A DNA stretch of 63,751 nucleotides, taken from NCBI GenBank assembly GCA_028280065.1, contig JANQMN010000130.1, positions 1 through 63,751 of the forward strand, read 5' to 3'. The stretch comes from Hahella sp. (GTDB taxonomy: Bacteria; Pseudomonadota; Gammaproteobacteria; Pseudomonadales; Oleiphilaceae). The translations under genes were made by a program, and so were the position numbers. Below the pieces are notes generated by a model that saw only the letters and a list, made by a program, of their open reading frames with translations, had not been told where the DNA came from and made no database searches. Positions 44,385 to 53,257 of the stretch are shown here, in pieces; the first letter of the stretch is position 1; every line of letters starts with the position of its first letter.

Positions 44385-44772
44385 AACCCAGCCGGAGATC
44401 GTTTCAGTGATGATGCGCGGCCCTGACGGCAATCTTGTTGAAGTGGCCGAAAAGGCATTGGCGGCGACAGACGATCTGGTGTTGAATCTCAAAATTCCCT
44501 CCGATCTCGATTATTTCAACGGCCACTTTCCGGAGGCTCCTATCCTGGCTGGCGTCGTGCAGTTGGATTGGGCGATAAGACTCGGTCTGGAGTATCTGAG
44601 GTTTGGTTCCCGTGCGGTGCAAAACCTTGAAGTTCTTAAGTTTCAAGTGGTGTTGACGCCTGGGTTGGAAGTGCAGCTTTTTTTAACCAAAAAAACTTCT
44701 GACAAATTTGTATTCAGCTATCATTCGGACCAGGGCATGCACGCGTCCGGAAGAGTGGTTTTGGGACACTAA
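44368..44772 (+). CDS. 3-hydroxyacyl-ACP dehydratase (ApeI/FabA-like hotdog)
   Basis: 134 residues with the hotdog motif YFNGHFPEAPILAGVVQLDW (catalytic His53, Asp67). The first possible codon is TTG 44368, inside the end of the ligase gene. It should dehydrate the growing chain to form conjugated double bonds; a second hotdog dehydratase lies at 54445 and the two may form a heterodimer as reported for ApeI/ApeP. Confidence 0.88.
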   Translation: MSRLIRTQPEIVSVMMRGPDGNLVEVAEKALAATDDLVLNLKIPSDLDYFNGHFPEAPILAGVVQLDWAIRLGLEYLRFGSRAVQNLEVLKFQVVLTPGLEVQLFLTKKTSDKFVFSYHSDQGMHASGRVVLGH

Positions 44773-44778
44773 TTCGCT

Positions 44779-45513
44779 ATGAGCTACTGTGCTGTCATTC
44801 CAAATTACAACCATACGCACCGAATTCGCGAGGTTATTACCCACTTGGTAGATTTGGGATTGCCTGTCATTATGGTGAACGATGCCAGTACGCCTGAAGC
44901 AAAGACCTTTTTCTGCGAATTGGAAAAGGAATTTGACTCTCTCGAAGTCGTCCATCATGAGCAAAATCAGGGCAAAGGCGGCGCGGTGCAAACCGGTTTG
45001 CGGCGGGCTTACCGAAAAGGTTATGAATTTGCTTTGCAGGTGGACGCCGACGGCCAGCATAGCCTGGCGGATGCCGAACGGCTGTTGCGGACTTCGAAAG
45101 AGCATCCGGGTGCGGTTATCAGCGGGCGTCCGCTGTTTGACGACTCAATCCCTAAAATCCGCTTTCTCAGTCGTTACATTACCCATTTCTGGGTGGTCAT
45201 TGAGACGTTGTCTTTGATGCTGAAAGACACTATGTGCGGATTTCGCGTTTACCCCTTGGCGCCTACCGTTGCCCTGCTGCAAAGCGTGAATATGGGCAGA
45301 CGCATGGACTTCGATATTGAGATTATGGTGCGTCTCTATTGGCGGGGCTTACGGTTTATTTTTTTGCCGACCAAAGTAATTTATCCGGAAGATGGTTCCT
45401 CACACTTTCGGCCATTGCAGGACAATGTGCTCATTTCCTGGCTGCATACCCGCTTGTTTTTTGGCATGTTGCTCCGAATACCCTATCTTATAGCTCGCCA
45501 CTTCGGTAAGTAA
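44779..45513 (+). CDS. Family 2 glycosyltransferase (DPM/DPG synthase-like)
   Basis: 244 residues with the GT-A fold: AVIPNYNHTHRIREVITHL, the acidic VNDAST motif, and the QVDADGQH metal-binding DxD-like segment, ending with a hydrophobic C-terminal region. In polyene loci it is thought to add a sugar to the polyene or to a lipid carrier. It belongs to the operon with a 6-bp spacing. Confidence 0.9.
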   Translation: MSYCAVIPNYNHTHRIREVITHLVDLGLPVIMVNDASTPEAKTFFCELEKEFDSLEVVHHEQNQGKGGAVQTGLRRAYRKGYEFALQVDADGQHSLADAERLLRTSKEHPGAVISGRPLFDDSIPKIRFLSRYITHFWVVIETLSLMLKDTMCGFRVYPLAPTVALLQSVNMGRRMDFDIEIMVRLYWRGLRFIFLPTKVIYPEDGSSHFRPLQDNVLISWLHTRLFFGMLLRIPYLIARHFGK

Positions 45514-45550
45514 TCGTTACTTTGGTAAAAAAGAGGTGAAGGCGGTATAG

Positions 45551-46501
45551 ATGGAAGCGGCGAAGCAACGACACTGGTCCAACATGCAGGAGCGTGGCAC
45601 CCTCCTGGGCATGCGAATACTGCTGACAAGTTACCGTCTTTTGGGGCGCTGGGGGCTATGGGTATTTATGTTTCCGGTGGTTTTCTACTTTTATGTCAGC
45701 GGCAAATCGGGCCGGACAGCCTCAATCGCATTCCTGAATCAGGTTAATCGATACCTGCAACGGGAGCAGACTGCCGGTTTCTGGCAAGGGCTGAAACTGT
45801 TTTGCAGCTTTGCCGACTCCGCGTTCGATAAGATCGATGCCTGGCAAGGCGCTATCGGTATTGAAGATATTGAATACTCCAACATCGAGGCATTTCGCGA
45901 GTTGGTGGAGAGCAGTTCCGGAGCAGTATTGATCGGCTCTCATCTGGGTAATTTGGAAGTCTGCCGAGCCCTGAGTTTCGGCCGTTATGCAACCCGGATT
46001 AACGTGTTGGTGTTCACTGCCCATGCCGTGAAGTTTAACGATCTTCTCAGCAGCATAAGCTCTAATGTGAATCTCAATCTGATACAGGTAACGGAACTTT
46101 CCATTGATTTTGTCATTGAACTCAAGGAGCGTGTTGAGCGCGGCGAAATGGTGGTGATAGTCGGTGACAGAACCAGCACCTCCACGTCCGGCCGGGTTGT
46201 GTATGCGGATTTTTTAGGGAAACCCGCGCCTTTTCCCGAAGGCCCGTTCATATTGGCCTCTCTGCTGGAATGTCGGGTATATTTGTTGTTTTGCCTTAAA
46301 GATAAGGACAGGTTCAAGGTTGTTTTCGAACCTTTTTCCGGCAAGTTAGCGCTGCCCAGAAAGCATCGGAAACAAGTATTGCAGTCCTGTGTGGAACGTT
46401 ATGCTCAAAGTTTGAGCAGCTATGCAGCACAGTACCCTTACCAGTGGTTCAATTTTTATAATTTCTGGCAAGAAGATGATAAAGTCCAACGCCAACAGTA
46501 A
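45551..46501 (+). CDS. LpxL/HtrB-like lauroyl acyltransferase family protein
   Basis: 316 residues with a single N-terminal membrane helix (about 30-50) and the LpxL-type motif GSHLGNLE (HX4E). Such enzymes transfer acyl chains onto lipid A-like acceptors. In this operon it is a candidate for attaching the aryl polyenoyl chain to a glycolipid. An in-frame ATG at 45584 is an alternative start. Confidence 0.88.
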   Translation: MEAAKQRHWSNMQERGTLLGMRILLTSYRLLGRWGLWVFMFPVVFYFYVSGKSGRTASIAFLNQVNRYLQREQTAGFWQGLKLFCSFADSAFDKIDAWQGAIGIEDIEYSNIEAFRELVESSSGAVLIGSHLGNLEVCRALSFGRYATRINVLVFTAHAVKFNDLLSSISSNVNLNLIQVTELSIDFVIELKERVERGEMVVIVGDRTSTSTSGRVVYADFLGKPAPFPEGPFILASLLECRVYLLFCLKDKDRFKVVFEPFSGKLALPRKHRKQVLQSCVERYAQSLSSYAAQYPYQWFNFYNFWQEDDKVQRQQ

Positions 46502-46522
46502 TGCCTGGAGAACGGTAAACCA

Positions 46523-48067
46523 GTGAAGCAAGTTGATGCACACATTTTCGGGCATGGTGCCTTATCCATTGAAGATATTGTGTCCATTGCCATCGAGAAG
46601 ACCCCGGTGGCGTTGGCTGACGCCGAGCATTTCCGGCACAAAATAGACGCCGCTGTCCGATTTCTCGATACCCTGTTACAAGAAGATGGTGTGATTTACG
46701 GGGTAACCACGGGATATGGCGATTCAGTGACAGTGACGGTACCGCTTGAACTGGTTGAAGAGCTGCCATTGCACTTGACCCGTTTTCATGGCTGCGGGTT
46801 GGGTGAGCTGTTCAATGCAACGGAGGGCAGGGCCATTCTCGCCACGCGTCTGGCGTCTTTGTGTCAGGGCTATTCGGGCGTGACCTGGGACCTGCTTAAT
46901 CATCTGGTTACCTTTCTTAACCAGGATGCAATTCCGGTCGTCCCTGAAGAGGGTTCCGTCGGGGCTAGTGGCGATTTGACGCCGTTGTCCTATGTTGCCG
47001 GCGCGCTGGTCGGCGAAAGGATGATGTATTTTAAAGAACAGATTCGCCCGGCGGCCGAGGTGCTTGAGGAACTGGGTTTACAGCCTTTGAAACTGCGCCC
47101 CAAGGAGGGTTTGGCGGTCATGAACGGAACGGCGGTCATGACCGCGTTGGCGTGCCTGGCGTATGATCGCGCGGACTATCTGGCAAAACTAGCCAGCCGT
47201 ATCACCGCCCTGGCAAGCTTGGCATTGCGCGGTAACAGTCACCACTTTGACGATATCTTATTCGGCGTAAAACCTCATGCCGGGATGCAACAGGTCGCCG
47301 CCTGGATCCGCGAGGACCTTAACCATCACCAACATCCGAGGAATTCGGATCGGTTGCAGGACCGCTATTCCATTCGCTGTGCTCCCCATGTTATCGGTGT
47401 TCTCCAGGATAGCCTGCCGTTTTTCAGGCAGACGATCGAAAACGAGCTTAATTCCGCGAATGATAACCCCATCATCGACGGCATCGGCGAGCATGTCCTG
47501 CATGGTGGGCATTTCTATGGCGGGCATATCGCGATGGTGATGGATAGCATGAAAACGGCGGTGGCGAATCTGGCAGACCTGGCGGACCGGCAATTGGCGT
47601 CACTTATCGATACCCGTTTCAATAACGGTTTGCCGGCGAACCTATCCGCCAGCACCGAGCCCAGACGCACCATCAATCACGGTTTCAAGGCCGTACAGAT
47701 CGGCGCTTCGGCCTACACCGCAGAAGCGTTGAAACTTACGATGCCGGCCAGCGTCTTCTCCCGCTCAACAGAATGCCATAACCAGGATAAGGTCAGCATG
47801 GGAACCATTGCTGCAAGGGATGGCATGCGGGTTTTACAGCTGACCGAACAGGTATTGGCAAGCACATTGTTGGCGTCGATTCAGGGGTTGTATCTGCGTA
47901 TCCGGAGAGGTGAACTCGAACATGATACGCTACCGGAAAACCTGATGCAGATGTTCGATGATGTCACGGGCTTTTTTCCGCCCTTGATTGAAGACCGGCC
48001 GCTCGAAGAGGTTTTACGCTTTACCGTAAAGGCGATCCAGTCTCAGAGATGGGTTTTATATGACTAA
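46523..48067 (+). CDS. Aromatic amino acid ammonia-lyase (HAL/PAL/TAL family)
   Basis: A 514-residue MIO-dependent lyase (GTG start). The Ala-Ser-Gly triad that forms the prosthetic group is at 148-150 in VGASGDLTPLS, and Tyr65 lies in VTTGYG. By alignment from memory with Rhodobacter TAL (His89-Leu90) the selectivity pair here is Phe88-His89, unlike typical PAL (Phe-Leu) or HAL (Ser-His), so substrate preference is open between Phe and Tyr or His. In this operon it most likely supplies cinnamate or 4-coumarate as starter, as TAL does for flexirubin. Confidence 0.92.
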   Translation: MKQVDAHIFGHGALSIEDIVSIAIEKTPVALADAEHFRHKIDAAVRFLDTLLQEDGVIYGVTTGYGDSVTVTVPLELVEELPLHLTRFHGCGLGELFNATEGRAILATRLASLCQGYSGVTWDLLNHLVTFLNQDAIPVVPEEGSVGASGDLTPLSYVAGALVGERMMYFKEQIRPAAEVLEELGLQPLKLRPKEGLAVMNGTAVMTALACLAYDRADYLAKLASRITALASLALRGNSHHFDDILFGVKPHAGMQQVAAWIREDLNHHQHPRNSDRLQDRYSIRCAPHVIGVLQDSLPFFRQTIENELNSANDNPIIDGIGEHVLHGGHFYGGHIAMVMDSMKTAVANLADLADRQLASLIDTRFNNGLPANLSASTEPRRTINHGFKAVQIGASAYTAEALKLTMPASVFSRSTECHNQDKVSMGTIAARDGMRVLQLTEQVLASTLLASIQGLYLRIRRGELEHDTLPENLMQMFDDVTGFFPPLIEDRPLEEVLRFTVKAIQSQRWVLYD

Positions 48068-48108
48068 CATAAGGCCTCTGATCGCCGAGGAAAAAGGGTT
48101 GCCGTGAG

Positions 48109-48537
48109 ATGAACAAACGCAATGCCTTGTTAACCGCCAGTGTCGAAATCGAGATTCCGTTTCACGATTGCGATCCGATGCGGATTGTCTGGCACGGAAA
48201 CTATGCCCGGTATCTGGAAGTGGCCCGCTGCGAACTACTGCGTAAGTTCGATTATGACTATCTGCAGATGCATGAATCGGGATATATGTGGCCGATCATC
48301 GATATGAATATTAAGTATGTGGGACCGGCGACCTTTACCCAAAAACTGCTGGTAGAAGTGTATCTTAAAGAATATGAGACGCGTCTGTTGCTGGATTATT
48401 TGATATTCGATGCAGCCTCCGGTAAAAAGTTGACGAAGGCCAGAACTTCCCAGGTTGCAGTCAAAATCGACACCAACGAAATGCAGTTCGCCAGCCCGCG
48501 GGTTCTACTGGACAAATTGGCGCGGGTGTTGAAATGA
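48109..48537 (+). CDS. Hotdog acyl-ACP/CoA thioesterase (4HBT family)
   Basis: 142 residues with the 4HBT signature IPFHDCDPMRIVWHGNYARYLEVARCELL (here shortened in meaning: catalytic Asp in DCDPM and the HGNY segment). It should release or edit acyl chains from ACP; ApeK-like thioesterases do this in aryl polyene synthesis. Its stop overlaps the start of the LolA-like gene. Confidence 0.88.
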   Translation: MNKRNALLTASVEIEIPFHDCDPMRIVWHGNYARYLEVARCELLRKFDYDYLQMHESGYMWPIIDMNIKYVGPATFTQKLLVEVYLKEYETRLLLDYLIFDAASGKKLTKARTSQVAVKIDTNEMQFASPRVLLDKLARVLK

Positions 48538-49130
48538 CCTGTAGGCCGCGACGGCGTCAACATATTCCAGCTTTGCTGTTTTGCTTTTCATTGATCCTGC
48601 CGGTGCAAGCTATCGCGGAACAATCGCTAGCCGGCCGGCAACTTTCCGCGGCGGAAGCCGGGCAACGCATGGCGCTGATTCAAAAGGACCGGGTATCGGG
48701 AAAGTTTACCCAGCACAAGCATTTCAAGGTCCTCGCCAAACCCTTTGTTTCCAGCGGCAGTTTTACCCTGGCAGAAGATGAACTGCTGTGGCAGACCCAA
48801 AAGCCGGTCAGCAGTCGTATTACGTTGCAGGATGGAAGCCTGATCCTTGAAGATAGCACCGGTGTCAAACAGCCGGGTGACCAGGCGGCACAGTTCGTAC
48901 AGTTGCTGCATCGTGCCATGCGGGGGGATTTGGCGGCTCTCGATGCGCACTTCCAGTTCAGTTCGGAGCCACGTGCTGATTGTGTGAAAATGACCCCCAC
49001 CGAGGATGGGATTCGCAAGGTGTTCCGTGAAATCACGCTCTGCGGTAAAGGCGATGTCAGCGAGGTCAAACTGGTTGACGGGTCAGATAACTTCACTGAA
49101 ATCGAGCTAATCCCGAATCCACCGCAGTGA
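48534..49130 (+). CDS. LolA-like periplasmic lipid carrier protein
   Basis: 198 residues, N-terminal signal peptide (about 1-28), then a LolA-like fold (SGKFTQHKHFKVLAKPFVSSG, ELLWQTQKPVSS, and EIELIPNP at the end). In polyene clusters this family is believed to carry the lipid-linked pigment across the periplasm. Two Cys residues near the C-terminus (DCVKM, LCGKG) may form a disulphide. It is translationally coupled to the exporter gene. Confidence 0.9.
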   Translation: MTCRPRRRQHIPALLFCFSLILPVQAIAEQSLAGRQLSAAEAGQRMALIQKDRVSGKFTQHKHFKVLAKPFVSSGSFTLAEDELLWQTQKPVSSRITLQDGSLILEDSTGVKQPGDQAAQFVQLLHRAMRGDLAALDAHFQFSSEPRADCVKMTPTEDGIRKVFREITLCGKGDVSEVKLVDGSDNFTEIELIPNPPQ

Positions 49131-51433
49131 ATAACCCAGGTTTAAGTTCTGCCATGGAGGCCGGTAAAAAACGCCTGGCGATACTGCACTTCTTTATTTC
49201 CCTAAGTCTCTGCCTCATCCCGTTGGGGTTGGGCAAGGTCAGCCTCCAGGCTGAACTGCACCAGGCGCTGCCCCAGAGCCGGGAAGCCGGCATTTTGGAG
49301 CAGGCTGAACGGGCGTTTTTTGCCTCTCGGCGCTCCGAAGCCATTGTCAGCGTTACCGGTGGGCAAGCCTTGGAGGTAACCGGGGCGTTGGCAGAGCAGT
49401 TTCGTGCTTGGGGCTGGCTGGCGGAAAATCAGAATGACTTCATTGCCGCAGCGAAGGACTTCTATAGGCCTCTGGCCGGCGGCTTGTTAAGCGATACCTA
49501 TCGACAGGCATTGGCGGCGCAGACAAATCCGGGCGCAATCGGTTTGGAAAGGCTCGCCCGCGTAGCAGATCCTTTTGTCGCCGAAACTCTGGACATTGAT
49601 TTGACGCTCAACACCGCGATCTTTCTGGACGAACGCGTCAGCAGCCTGTCACCCTTACAAAGTGACGGCGAGTATCTCTATCTGGCCGGTTCGGCCGGCG
49701 GATCTTTGCAACCGGTTTATTTTTTGTTTCTTCGGCTGCCGGAGCAAGCGCTCGGACTGAATCAGGTCGTGCATTCCGCCCAGCGTATTAAAACGGCCAT
49801 CAGGCAAACCCAGGAGCTGTTGCAGGGCACGCAGGTCCGCCACTCCGGTGTCTTGTTCCATACCGCCGAAAACACGGCCAGGGGAAAGCAGGAGATGACT
49901 TTTCTTGGCGGCTTAAGCCTGGTTACCGTCATGCTTTTGGTATTTCTTGCCTACCGTTCAGCCGGCCCGCTTTGGCTGGCGCTGCTGACCATTACCCATG
50001 CCGCGCTCTATGGTTTTGCGGCGGTGTTCTGGCTATTCAACGATGTGCATGTGCTAAGTCTGGTGTTTGCCGTCACTCTCATCGGGATCGCCATCGATTA
50101 TTGTTTTCATGTGTTTGCCGACTTGAATCGGCCGGAAGGCAAGCAGAGAACATTGTCTGCAGGAGTAAAGCGGGCTTTGTCCTGGAGCTTTGTCACCACC
50201 GCTTTGGGCTATTTGCTTTTATTGTTTACGCCGGTAATGCTCCTGGCCCAAGTGGCTGTGTTTGTCGCCTTCGGTCTGGCCGGCGCATGGGTATTTTCGC
50301 AGTTTATCCACCCGTATGTCCGATTGCCGAGGCCAATCGAGCCAACCCGGCGGGTGACCAGCCTAATTGTTGCCGTCCGCCGGCTGTTTTGCAGGATGCA
50401 ATTGCGTAAACGGCTAGCTATCAGCACGCTGCTCGGTGCCATTGTGTTGTCCTGGGCCATCGAACCGATCGGTTTTAACGACAATGTCGGTATTCTCAGC
50501 GCCAGTTCTCCCGGTTTACTGGAGAGCGAGGCTGTTCACCTCGAATATTTAAGCGGCGGTAATTCCATCCGGGCATTTGTCACCGCACCTGATTGGGAAA
50601 CGCTGTTGCAGCGGGAAGAAGCGATTACCCAAACAGCGCAGGATCTGAATGCCGAATCCAGAACAAATGCGTTGAGTCGTTGGCTCCCCTCTTTCGCTAA
50701 AAGAGAAGAGAACAATGCTTTATTACAGAGTGCCATAGAGGGTGGAAAGTTCAGCCAATTGACCGCCGCCATCGGTCAAAGCGTCAGTGCCGGTAAAGTA
50801 ACCGCCAGCACCCCGGACCGGTACTTGGAATCTGAATTGGCTGCCCACCTTCCCGACTATGCCGTTCAGGTCGGGGGCGTTTGGGTATCCTGGCTGCAAA
50901 TCAAGGGGTTGAACCATATTGAGCAAAAGCAGCTTTTCGAGAGGCATGCGGCCTATTTATCCCAGTTTAGTTTAGCGGAGGTGTTTACCTCGGTATTAAG
51001 CCAGTTTCGTGGCCAGTTGCTGCAAGTCCTATTTGGCATCGCGGCGGTTCTAATCCTGGCCCTATGGTGGCGATTCGGCTGGCAAACCAGTCTGTTGAGT
51101 GCTGCAATTTTGCTGATTATCGTTTCCGGCGCCCTGCAAATGTCCCAGTGGCTGCTCGGTAGTCTTAATATTTTCAATGTGTTAGGTGTGCTGCTGATTC
51201 TTGCGCTGGCAATTGATTATCTGTTCTTTTACCAGGCGGAAGGCTATTCGGTAACCAATATGCTGGCTATAATGCTGTCTGCTGTATCTTCAGCTTGTGT
51301 GTTTGGAATGTTGGCCTTTAGCCAAACCCCGGCAGTCGGCAGCTTTGGTTTGACGGTGATGCTGGGGATTTTAGGCATCTATTTCCTGGCGCCTCTATCG
51401 CTAAATACCGAGGCAAGGAAGAATTGTGATTGA
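49127..51433 (+). CDS. MMPL/RND-type exporter of the polyene locus
   Basis: 768 residues, GTG start. Two halves, each with one leading helix, a large periplasmic loop (about 45-245 and 450-625) and five to six clustered helices (about 248-420 and 625-760). Matches the predicted exporter found with LolA-like genes in aryl polyene clusters; it should extract the pigment-lipid from the inner membrane. Overlaps the following flavoprotein gene by 8 bp. Confidence 0.92.
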   Translation: MNNPGLSSAMEAGKKRLAILHFFISLSLCLIPLGLGKVSLQAELHQALPQSREAGILEQAERAFFASRRSEAIVSVTGGQALEVTGALAEQFRAWGWLAENQNDFIAAAKDFYRPLAGGLLSDTYRQALAAQTNPGAIGLERLARVADPFVAETLDIDLTLNTAIFLDERVSSLSPLQSDGEYLYLAGSAGGSLQPVYFLFLRLPEQALGLNQVVHSAQRIKTAIRQTQELLQGTQVRHSGVLFHTAENTARGKQEMTFLGGLSLVTVMLLVFLAYRSAGPLWLALLTITHAALYGFAAVFWLFNDVHVLSLVFAVTLIGIAIDYCFHVFADLNRPEGKQRTLSAGVKRALSWSFVTTALGYLLLLFTPVMLLAQVAVFVAFGLAGAWVFSQFIHPYVRLPRPIEPTRRVTSLIVAVRRLFCRMQLRKRLAISTLLGAIVLSWAIEPIGFNDNVGILSASSPGLLESEAVHLEYLSGGNSIRAFVTAPDWETLLQREEAITQTAQDLNAESRTNALSRWLPSFAKREENNALLQSAIEGGKFSQLTAAIGQSVSAGKVTASTPDRYLESELAAHLPDYAVQVGGVWVSWLQIKGLNHIEQKQLFERHAAYLSQFSLAEVFTSVLSQFRGQLLQVLFGIAAVLILALWWRFGWQTSLLSAAILLIIVSGALQMSQWLLGSLNIFNVLGVLLILALAIDYLFFYQAEGYSVTNMLAIMLSAVSSACVFGMLAFSQTPAVGSFGLTVMLGILGIYFLAPLSLNTEARKNCD

Positions 51434-52682
51434 TTTGAGTATAGAGCAATTTGATGTTGTCGTTATCGGCGCCGGTCCTTCCGGTGCTGTCGCGAGTGCG
51501 ATGCTGGCTCGCATGGGGTGGCGGGTTTTGGTATTGGAAAAAGACCAGTTTCCACGGTTTTCCATCGGTGAAAGCCTGCTGCCGCAGAGTATGGGCTTTT
51601 TGGCGGAAGCTGGCCTCAAAGAGCTGGTGGAAGAAGCGGCGCCGAAGTATGGATTCCAATTTAAAAATGGGGCTGCTTTTCACAAGGCGGGCGTTGATGT
51701 GGCATTTGATTTCACAAAGAAATTTTCCGTCGGTCCCGGCACCACTTTTCAGGTAAAACGGGCTGCTTTCGACAAGCTGTTGGCGGATAGCGCCAGTGAT
51801 ATCGGAGTATTGATTCGCTACGAACATAAGGTTAGGAGATTTGACAATGCGCAAGCCGAACCTGTGCTCAGCGTGGTAGATGAATCCGGGGATGAGTATC
51901 AGGTTCAAGGCCGTTTTGTGCTGGATGCCAGTGGTTTTGGCCGCGTTCTGCCAAGGCTGTTGGAGTTGGAGCGGCCTTCCGGCTTTCCGGTTCGTCAATC
52001 CATATTTGCCCATATACAGGACCACATTAACGGCCAGGATTTTGATCGCGACAAGATACTGATTACTGTCCATCCTGAAATACGAGACATCTGGTATTGG
52101 CTGATTCCATTTTCTGACGGCACGGCGAGTATTGGCGTTGTAGGTAAACCCGAACAACTGGTGCCGAATGGTGATATGCCGTTACCCGAGCGCCTGCGGT
52201 TTTGGGTTTCAGAGGATCCCAACTTGGCGAGTTTACTGAACCGCGCGGAATACCTCACCGAAGCCAGAACGATTACCGGCTACTCTGCCGATGTAACTTC
52301 CCTGGTTGGGAAGGGCTACGCCCTGCTTGGCAATGCCGGCGAGTTCCTGGACCCTGTGTTTTCCTCCGGGGTGACGATTGCTCTGCGTTCAGCGACCCTG
52401 ATTGCACCTGTTGTGGACCGCTATCTGAAAGGCGAAAAAATGGACTTTGACAGCGAGTTCTCACAACCGTTGAAGCAAGGCGTGGAGTGTTTCAAAACCT
52501 TCGTGTCGGCCTGGTACGACGGCGGTTTCCAGGACGTCATATTTTCTCCACAGCCGAACGAGAAAATTCGTGACATGATCAGTTCGATTCTCGCGGGTTA
52601 TGCATGGGATGCAAACAACCCATTCGTCGCCGAAAGTCAGCGGCGCCTGGAAGCGCTTATTGGGTTATGTCAGAAAAACTAG
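51426..52682 (+). CDS. FAD-dependent halogenase-like oxidoreductase
   Basis: A 418-residue flavoprotein (GTG start). The FAD-binding loop GAGPSG is at 15-20. Two features of flavin-dependent halogenases are visible: WYWLIP at 223-228 fits WxWxIP, and Lys74 in the APKYGFQFKNG segment aligns with the lysine that relays hypohalous acid in pyrrole/phenol-type enzymes. Related proteins in polyene loci are usually annotated only as FAD-dependent oxidoreductases. It may halogenate the aryl head group, as in brominated xanthomonadins, or it may be a dehydrogenase/hydroxylase; sequence alone does not settle this. Confidence 0.86.
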   Translation: MIDLSIEQFDVVVIGAGPSGAVASAMLARMGWRVLVLEKDQFPRFSIGESLLPQSMGFLAEAGLKELVEEAAPKYGFQFKNGAAFHKAGVDVAFDFTKKFSVGPGTTFQVKRAAFDKLLADSASDIGVLIRYEHKVRRFDNAQAEPVLSVVDESGDEYQVQGRFVLDASGFGRVLPRLLELERPSGFPVRQSIFAHIQDHINGQDFDRDKILITVHPEIRDIWYWLIPFSDGTASIGVVGKPEQLVPNGDMPLPERLRFWVSEDPNLASLLNRAEYLTEARTITGYSADVTSLVGKGYALLGNAGEFLDPVFSSGVTIALRSATLIAPVVDRYLKGEKMDFDSEFSQPLKQGVECFKTFVSAWYDGGFQDVIFSPQPNEKIRDMISSILAGYAWDANNPFVAESQRRLEALIGLCQKN

Positions 52683-53251
52683 TCTGGTCTGCGAAGTTAA
52701 TCCGTATAGTAGCTCTGGTCACTGTTTGTTGTAGCTGCACATGGCTAGCCACGCAGCAAGGCGGAGTCGACCGAACCAGGGTTGCCTTGAGTCCCGATGT
52801 GCGTTTACAGCTGAGTGCGTCTCCCGCGCATTTGATCGGCATCGAGGTGAGTCAGTTAATTCGGCTTCAGTATGCCGGTGAACAGCATCAGTTGCTTAGT
52901 CGGCTGCAATTTACCGAGTCCGGAATTACCCTGGTCGCAATTTCCACCCAGGGTGTACCGTTGTTTGAAATCGTATTTCTAGAGGGTAGGGAGCCTCACG
53001 TGCGGCAGTACCTTCCGATTAAGGGGCCGGAGCCGCAGTATATATTGGCGGATATTCAATTGGTGTTATGGCCGGCGCCGCAGCTTCGGAGCAACCTGCA
53101 AGGCGCCGAACTGGTGGAGGATGCCGATGGCAAACGGCGAATAATCCTGGAACAGCAGCAACCCTTGATACTAATCGACCGCTCCGAAAGGGAATCGCGA
53201 TTGGAGCATTTGAAACGTGGCTATACTGTAGTCATAAGTGACATTGAGTAA
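52667..53251 (+). CDS. DUF3261 protein of the polyene locus, signal peptide or lipoprotein
   Basis: 194 residues from ATG 52667, overlapping the flavoprotein gene by 16 bp. The N-terminus has a hydrophobic signal (about 8-25) with CCSC near its end, a weak lipobox candidate (Cys24). The mature part is beta-rich, with QPLILIDRSERESRLEHL near the end, like DUF3261 proteins encoded beside MMPL exporters in aryl polyene clusters. A role in outer membrane delivery is inferred. Confidence 0.8.
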   Translation: MSEKLVWSAKLIRIVALVTVCCSCTWLATQQGGVDRTRVALSPDVRLQLSASPAHLIGIEVSQLIRLQYAGEQHQLLSRLQFTESGITLVAISTQGVPLFEIVFLEGREPHVRQYLPIKGPEPQYILADIQLVLWPAPQLRSNLQGAELVEDADGKRRIILEQQQPLILIDRSERESRLEHLKRGYTVVISDIE

Positions 53252-53257
53252 TGTAAG

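Noticed and set aside
51318-52157. 279-residue frame antisense to the flavoprotein
   Set aside because: The plus strand encodes an intact FAD-binding protein in a packed operon; this frame shows no domain.
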